This document shows positions 60,016 through 64,000 of a DNA stretch of 64,000 nucleotides, piece after piece (position 1 is the first letter of the stretch; every line of letters starts with the position of its first letter). A model generated the notes under the pieces. It worked only from the letters and a program-made list of their open reading frames with translations, searched no databases and was not told where the DNA came from. Position numbers and translations under genes: made by a program. Source of the DNA: Metallyticus violacea (taxonomy: Eukaryota; Arthropoda; Insecta; Mantodea; Metallyticidae); the NCBI GenBank assembly GCA_030762175.1, contig CM060833.1:69472501-69536500 (forward strand), given 5' to 3'.

Positions 60016-60292
60016 TAACGAAGACATTTCCTGTTTATGACATAATTGGAACATGAACTAAAGGCGGCATGCATAGTGAACGCAGCTCTAGCGAATGTTT
60101 CCAGCTGCTTTCTGAATTCGTCATGGTATCTAACTGTTGCTTTATTTTGTTTTGCCTAAGAGTATACAATCATCAAAGGAATTTGTTTTCAGTACCTGCT
60201 GTAGTAGAGCTTTATTTAAGGTAGTAAGAGGCTTATATTCGACTTTCAGTTCCTTAATACTGAAGCTGTATCAATAAAGCGTACCAACTTAC

Positions 60293-60383
60293 CCACAACC
60301 AGCAAAGTGAGCGTGTTAAGTGTATCAGGTTTCTCCTTCGCTTCCACGAGAGTGCCGTTCCATGGCTTTGTCACGTGATCATA
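60293..60383 (-). CDS. Dop1R1: Dopamine D1-like receptor, upstream coding exon (N-terminal tail into TM1)
   Basis: This 91-nt exon was found by extending the receptor upstream. A pyrimidine-rich acceptor ending TTGCAG precedes it (60384-60389), and a strong donor GTAAGT follows (60287-60292). It reads YDHVTKPWNGTLVEAKEKPD then TLNTLTLLVVG. The last base plus the first two of the next exon complete the Gly of VGIFLS, as in the fly receptor. NGT is a candidate N-glycosylation site, as expected for the extracellular tail; LTLLVVG opens TM1. There is no Met, so at least one more 5' exon exists upstream. It was not identified between 60384 and 64000. Joining phase, splice sites and protein context all agree. 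Confidence 0.85.
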
Positions 60384-60740
60384 CTGCAACAGAAAATGAA
60401 ATTATTATTCATCAGCTTTTAATGGAGATTTAGTAAGATAATTATGAGTCAATCAATTAACTAAAAGTAGTGAGAAATCAGTATTAGGCTTCAACAGAAG
60501 TGATGAATCAGAAAACTAGTACTTATTTTCTTTTAATTTTATACCTTTGTTTGAAATATAGGTTAACTAAATAGCTATTTTTAATTTTTTTCCTCTTTGG
60601 ATATATTTTCTCCAAGCATTGAATATTTATTTTGTATAAGTCTAAAATTTAAACTCACATGAAAGCATATTAGGATTGTGGTTTAATTTTTCCTTTCGTA
60701 TTGCATCTTCTGCCTCTCAGATACTGTTTCAGATTTTTTA

Positions 60741-61036
60741 TGTTTTATTTACGGACGCTCTTTAATATATCAGGTCATCAGCGTCCCATTCAATTTAGGG
60801 TCTGAAACGGCCAACAAAGTTTGCTCGGAGGCCTCTTTTTTCAGGCTTTAGGTTCTTCATTGTGCCTTAAATGTACGATAAGGGATCCATGGCTTTACTT
60901 CCCTTCCGAAGGAAGCCATACTCCCGAAAAATCCATCGGTCCAGGGCGGGTTTGAACCCGCGATCTTGGGTTTAGAAAGCAAGTAGATCTGAACCCGCGA
61001 TCCTGGGTTTAGGAAGCAAGTATGGCTACCATTTCA
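60741..61036 (-). repeat. SINE A with duplicated head segment
   Basis: Reverse copy upstream of the Dop1R1 exon at 60293. The head segment GAACCCGCGAT-TGGGTTTAG-AAGCAAGTA occurs twice in tandem (about 60953-61025). Confidence 0.85.
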
Positions 61037-61105
61037 GGGGGTAAAATATGTCTATGAACTTCAGGAAGAACGAGGAAAATTCTCCTAGCCTCATAGTTAA
61101 ATTTG

Positions 61106-61107
<2 letters not shown>

Positions 61108-61171
<64 letters not shown>
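61108..61171. repeat. GT microsatellite
   Basis: About 32 GT units without interruption. Confidence 0.97.
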
Positions 61172-61173
<2 letters not shown>

Positions 61174-62543
61174 CTCAGCTTGTGAAAACTTTCTAATAAC
61201 TTATATAGTGATGATATTTTCAGCCATAATGACACTAACAGACAAATGCTCTAACAGGATTCCTATTCCGCGAACAAGCTCGTCTTATTTAAACCACTCA
61301 TTGTTGTTACAGATTTTAGCTTGATTAATTCGTTTCTTAGCTTTTTTTTAAATGCTAATTTCTGCTCAAGCATTGTCGAAATTGATTGACGGAACCTCCA
61401 CATTAAAATTGAATCCTCTCATAAATTGAAGGTCCTTTTACTTTCAGTGTTTCTCTTTAGGCGTCAGTAACCTAATGTAAGCACATTATATTGGCAGAAG
61501 TGAAGGATGACTAACATGTATTCCACATGACTTTGAAGCCAAAACAATGAAACTTGGAAAGCAGGTATTAAAAGACTGATCGAAATAAACCAACGAAAAA
61601 TCCAGGCAGAATTCAAGCATAAAATTTGAGTCTAGCTAATGAAATTAAATTACACACAAAATGAAAGAAAAAAAAAACAATGCTATATATAATGCTGGTA
61701 ATACGATAGAGCTTAATAAGGGTAAAAAAAAAAAAACAAAACTAAATGCCTTTTTCTCTATCTCTTAGAAATTTCGAGAAATTAAATGTTTTATCTCGAA
61801 AAATGTGGCAGCGTTGTTTAATATTCTGCAGTAGTTGTCTTTTATTTCTTCCTCTTTGCCGGGAACACATTTTTACCGTGGTCTGCAACTAGAGGTAGAA
61901 AAATAAGCGTTATCTGTGTTCGAGAGGGGAATGAGGGGAGTATCGTGTTAAATGTATGAACGCGAGTTTATCCTACATTTGTTTCAAAATTTCACGTTAA
62001 CATACAATATAATCTAAAATAAATTCATTATTTTCTAAGTTGTCTCTCTTTGTGAATCATTAACAACGAGTGATACGGTTCTTCCTTTATTCCTTGCTAT
62101 TAACATGAGAGTTATTGAAACTTCAGTACAGGTATGGCGCACAAACACAAGTTTTAAAATTACTTACAAATTTAGTGAGAATGATGAGGCCGAAAATAAG
62201 GCTACCTTTATTAAGTTAATAATTTGAGGGTGCAGAGTTATATTTATAAAGGTATTGATTTGTTAAGGATGTTATTATGTATATGTTATAATTAAATACT
62301 TTAGAAAATTGTTTTTAACAGGGATTGATATAATTTGAGACTTGTGCTTTATATGTATGTCATTTGGTATGTACTGTAATTTACAAAAGGGCATTGTATA
62401 CATTGGCTTGTGTAAGAAAGAGACAGAGATGTGTACCTGACGGACAGCTCGTTCGCTGACCGCTCCTTAGACAATGCTGAGAAAAAGGGGAAAAGATTCC
62501 TTTTGTCAGGTCTCGAAATTTCTGCAGTAAGAAAAACACATTC

Positions 62544-62861
62544 ATGGCCGTAACGGGACAGAATTTTAACAAAATAAGATATAGCAATAATTTTAAAAGG
62601 GAATGGAAATGTCAGAACAGAGACGAAAATGTTTTATTACAGGCAAGCCGGGGTACAAAGTACTCGTATTATGCCGCCTATTTCAAGAGTAAGTATGCCG
62701 AAGCAAATGGGAAAAATGCGTGCGTTATCTCTGAGAACATTTGGCAATCTATAACTAAGGGAGGAAAAGATGTCACTTTGGAAGTCAAGCATGTAAGGAA
62801 AGTGCCGAAGTTTATGACAGGCTGTTTTTGGAAAATTCAGGCTTGTGGGAAGATAGTGTAG
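62544..62861 (+). CDS. Unrecognised 105-codon ORF
   Basis: Open from ATG to TAG on the strand opposite Dop1R1. The product is basic and soluble, about 105 residues, with five Cys and no membrane segment or signal peptide. The stretch KYAEANGKNACVISENIWQS followed by GGKDVTLEVKHVRKVP has balanced, protein-like composition, and third positions look less AT-rich than the surroundings. I do not recognise a family. It could be an internal piece of a transposable-element protein or an exon of an unknown gene. No splice sites or promoter were established. Confidence 0.3.
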   Translation: MAVTGQNFNKIRYSNNFKREWKCQNRDENVLLQASRGTKYSYYAAYFKSKYAEANGKNACVISENIWQSITKGGKDVTLEVKHVRKVPKFMTGCFWKIQACGKIV

Positions 62862-63349
62862 ATCAAAAGGGGGAAAATAAGTTTAGCCAATGGGCATCGA
62901 ATAAAAATAAACGAATGAGTAGAACTTAGCGACACAATAAATATTTTAAGATAGCCAATGGTGAACATATAACTGGGGAATAGGATAATAAATGAGGGAA
63001 TTTAATTTAGCGAGAGGCATGGCGATGATATAGAAAAACTGGAGTACAGGATCAGAAATGGATTATTCTGGATTGTTTTATTTTGAAGTTTTGAAGCATT
63101 CGCGGGAGGAAGCATTGGTAACAGACGTTTAGGAGTCACGACAGAGTAATAGTAGTAACAGCAGTACGATAGTGGCAAGAGTGGCAATTAGTCAGAATCT
63201 GCATCAGTTATCAGCTTTTCAGTGTCACAGCAGAATAGTTAAATCGTCGCGGAGCATCAAAGTAAATCGTTCGGTCAGTAAGAGCCAGTCAGGCAATGCA
63301 ATGTAATAGTAAGAATAATCACAATTGTGTCAAAGTGAATAAATACGCG

Positions 63350-63545
63350 AGTGAATACAGCGAATCATAATCTGTCGAAGCACAGCATGTTCCAAAATCC
63401 TCCAAGTTGTCAAATAAATTAAATGTCCAACCAGTGCCGAACTTTATTATTTCAGTGAACAATCTCCTTCCCCCCAATGACATTAAGTCATTAAAAACGG
63501 TCCGAAATTACCCTGAGAACCCTATCCTCTGCATTGGAACCACAA
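63350..63545 (+). repeat. Interspersed repeat, uninterrupted copy
   Basis: Matches 23990-24077 plus 24391-24545 without the SINE A insertion (CAGCGAATCATAATC, CAGCATGTTCCAAAATCC, GTCAAATAAATTAAATGTCC, CAATGACATTAAGTCATTAA, CTCTGCATTGGAA). It serves as a paralogous empty site for that SINE. Confidence 0.6.
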
Positions 63546-64000
63546 TAATTCCCGTTCCAATGAGTACAGACATTATTACAGCTGATGTAAGCAGTTTGTA
63601 GTTAGTTACTCATTGTCCTTAGACTTAGACATGCCTTATAACTAAAATTCCATATTGCCACGCTCGCATGTCTTCAATTTTTTTCCACCTCTGTGCATCA
63701 CTTTTAGCGGTTTCTCGTTTGTTTTTTCAGAATTAGCAACTATTATATTTGACCAAAATTTACTTACAAATAGGAGGAGAGCGGAGACAGTCATGCCATG
63801 GCAAGCCGCAGTAAACACTGTTCCTCCGGTTTCTAGGGTTCGCCCGAGGATAAGTTTAGGTTAGATTAGTGTGTGTGAATTGATTAGGGATTCCATTTTT
63901 TGCCGATTGTTGCTCTGTAATTTTATTTCGTCGTACACTTTAGCGTACTCTGTTATATACTGCATTTCTTATTATTAGTACAGCCATGGGATAACCATAC

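Larger units (their letters stand above)
42237..60292 (-). other. Intron upstream of the middle Dop1R1 exon (18.1 kb)
   Basis: GT-AG intron in phase 1 within TM1. It holds a long-TIR transposon (42618-43497), a transposase remnant (44080-44430), the inverted partner of the 84-bp repeat (44595-44678), a TIR transposon (45006-45901), a TTA microsatellite, a mariner remnant (48755-49130), a minisatellite (49420-51135), transposon-protein remnants (52200-52760, 54205-54545), a SINE D copy and a CT microsatellite. Between these (45902-48750, 51140-52200, 52760-54200, 54550-57390, 57470-58440) I see only AT-rich DNA with stop-laden frames. Confidence 0.85.

Noticed and set aside
61026..61324. ORFs through the GT microsatellite
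   Set aside because: They encode only Cys-Val or Thr-His dipeptide repeats from the microsatellite.
1..64000. CRISPR arrays, operons, riboswitches or other prokaryotic systems
   Set aside because: The intron-split receptor gene and SINE/PLE content show eukaryotic DNA; no regularly spaced perfect repeats with unique spacers were seen.

Overview
The window is eukaryotic nuclear DNA, almost certainly from an insect. The one recognisable host gene is a D1-like dopamine receptor (Dop1R1) on the minus strand. Three coding exons join in frame with GT/AG splice sites: 60293-60383, 42236-41927 and 32677-31735. They give 447 codons, from the end of the extracellular N-terminus to the stop codon. The first exons and the promoter lie upstream, beyond 60383 and probably outside the window. 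The introns are very long (about 18.1 kb and 9.2 kb), and the spacing and repeat load suggest a large-genome hemimetabolous insect. That last point is inference; no species can be named.

Layout. 1-5.1 kb: repeat-rich intergenic DNA (tRNA-derived SINEs and a LINE fragment). 5.1-10.4 and 13.8-17.6 kb: a long AT-rich block with no SINEs and no convincing ORF, into which a Penelope-like element (PLE) pair has inserted (10449-13780). 17.6-31.4 kb: SINEs, a second PLE pair (20727-23050), and several decayed Tc1/mariner-type transposons. 31.4-60.4 kb: Dop1R1, whose introns hold SINEs, TIR transposons, a short PLE-like hairpin (40647-40908), a 1.7-kb degenerate minisatellite (49.4-51.1 kb) and transposase remnants. 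60.4-64 kb: a SINE, a GT microsatellite, one unrecognised 105-codon ORF and a repeat related to one near 24 kb.

The most striking structural theme is the Penelope-like elements. All three loci are head-to-head inverted pairs of 5'-truncated copies with their 3' ends facing outward, and arms of equal or almost equal length (1594/1594, 706/706, 113/114 bp). The first pair appears identical throughout both arms and sits around a 60-T homopolymer. Near the 3' end, each family has a TGA(T/A)GA-like box or its remnant, then a short hairpin, then GAAA, which resembles the hammerhead ribozymes known from PLE pseudo-LTRs.

A second theme is that Dop1R1 exon 2 is flanked by a pair of inverted 84-bp intronic repeats (36799-36882 and 44595-44678) and by two related long-TIR transposons. 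Such a layout can favour exon circularisation or skipping. Besides Dop1R1 the window is mobile DNA in many states of decay: at least five tRNA-derived SINE families, a LINE, PLEs and several lineages of IS630/Tc1/mariner transposons. All coordinates and similarities were read by eye; no database search was run.
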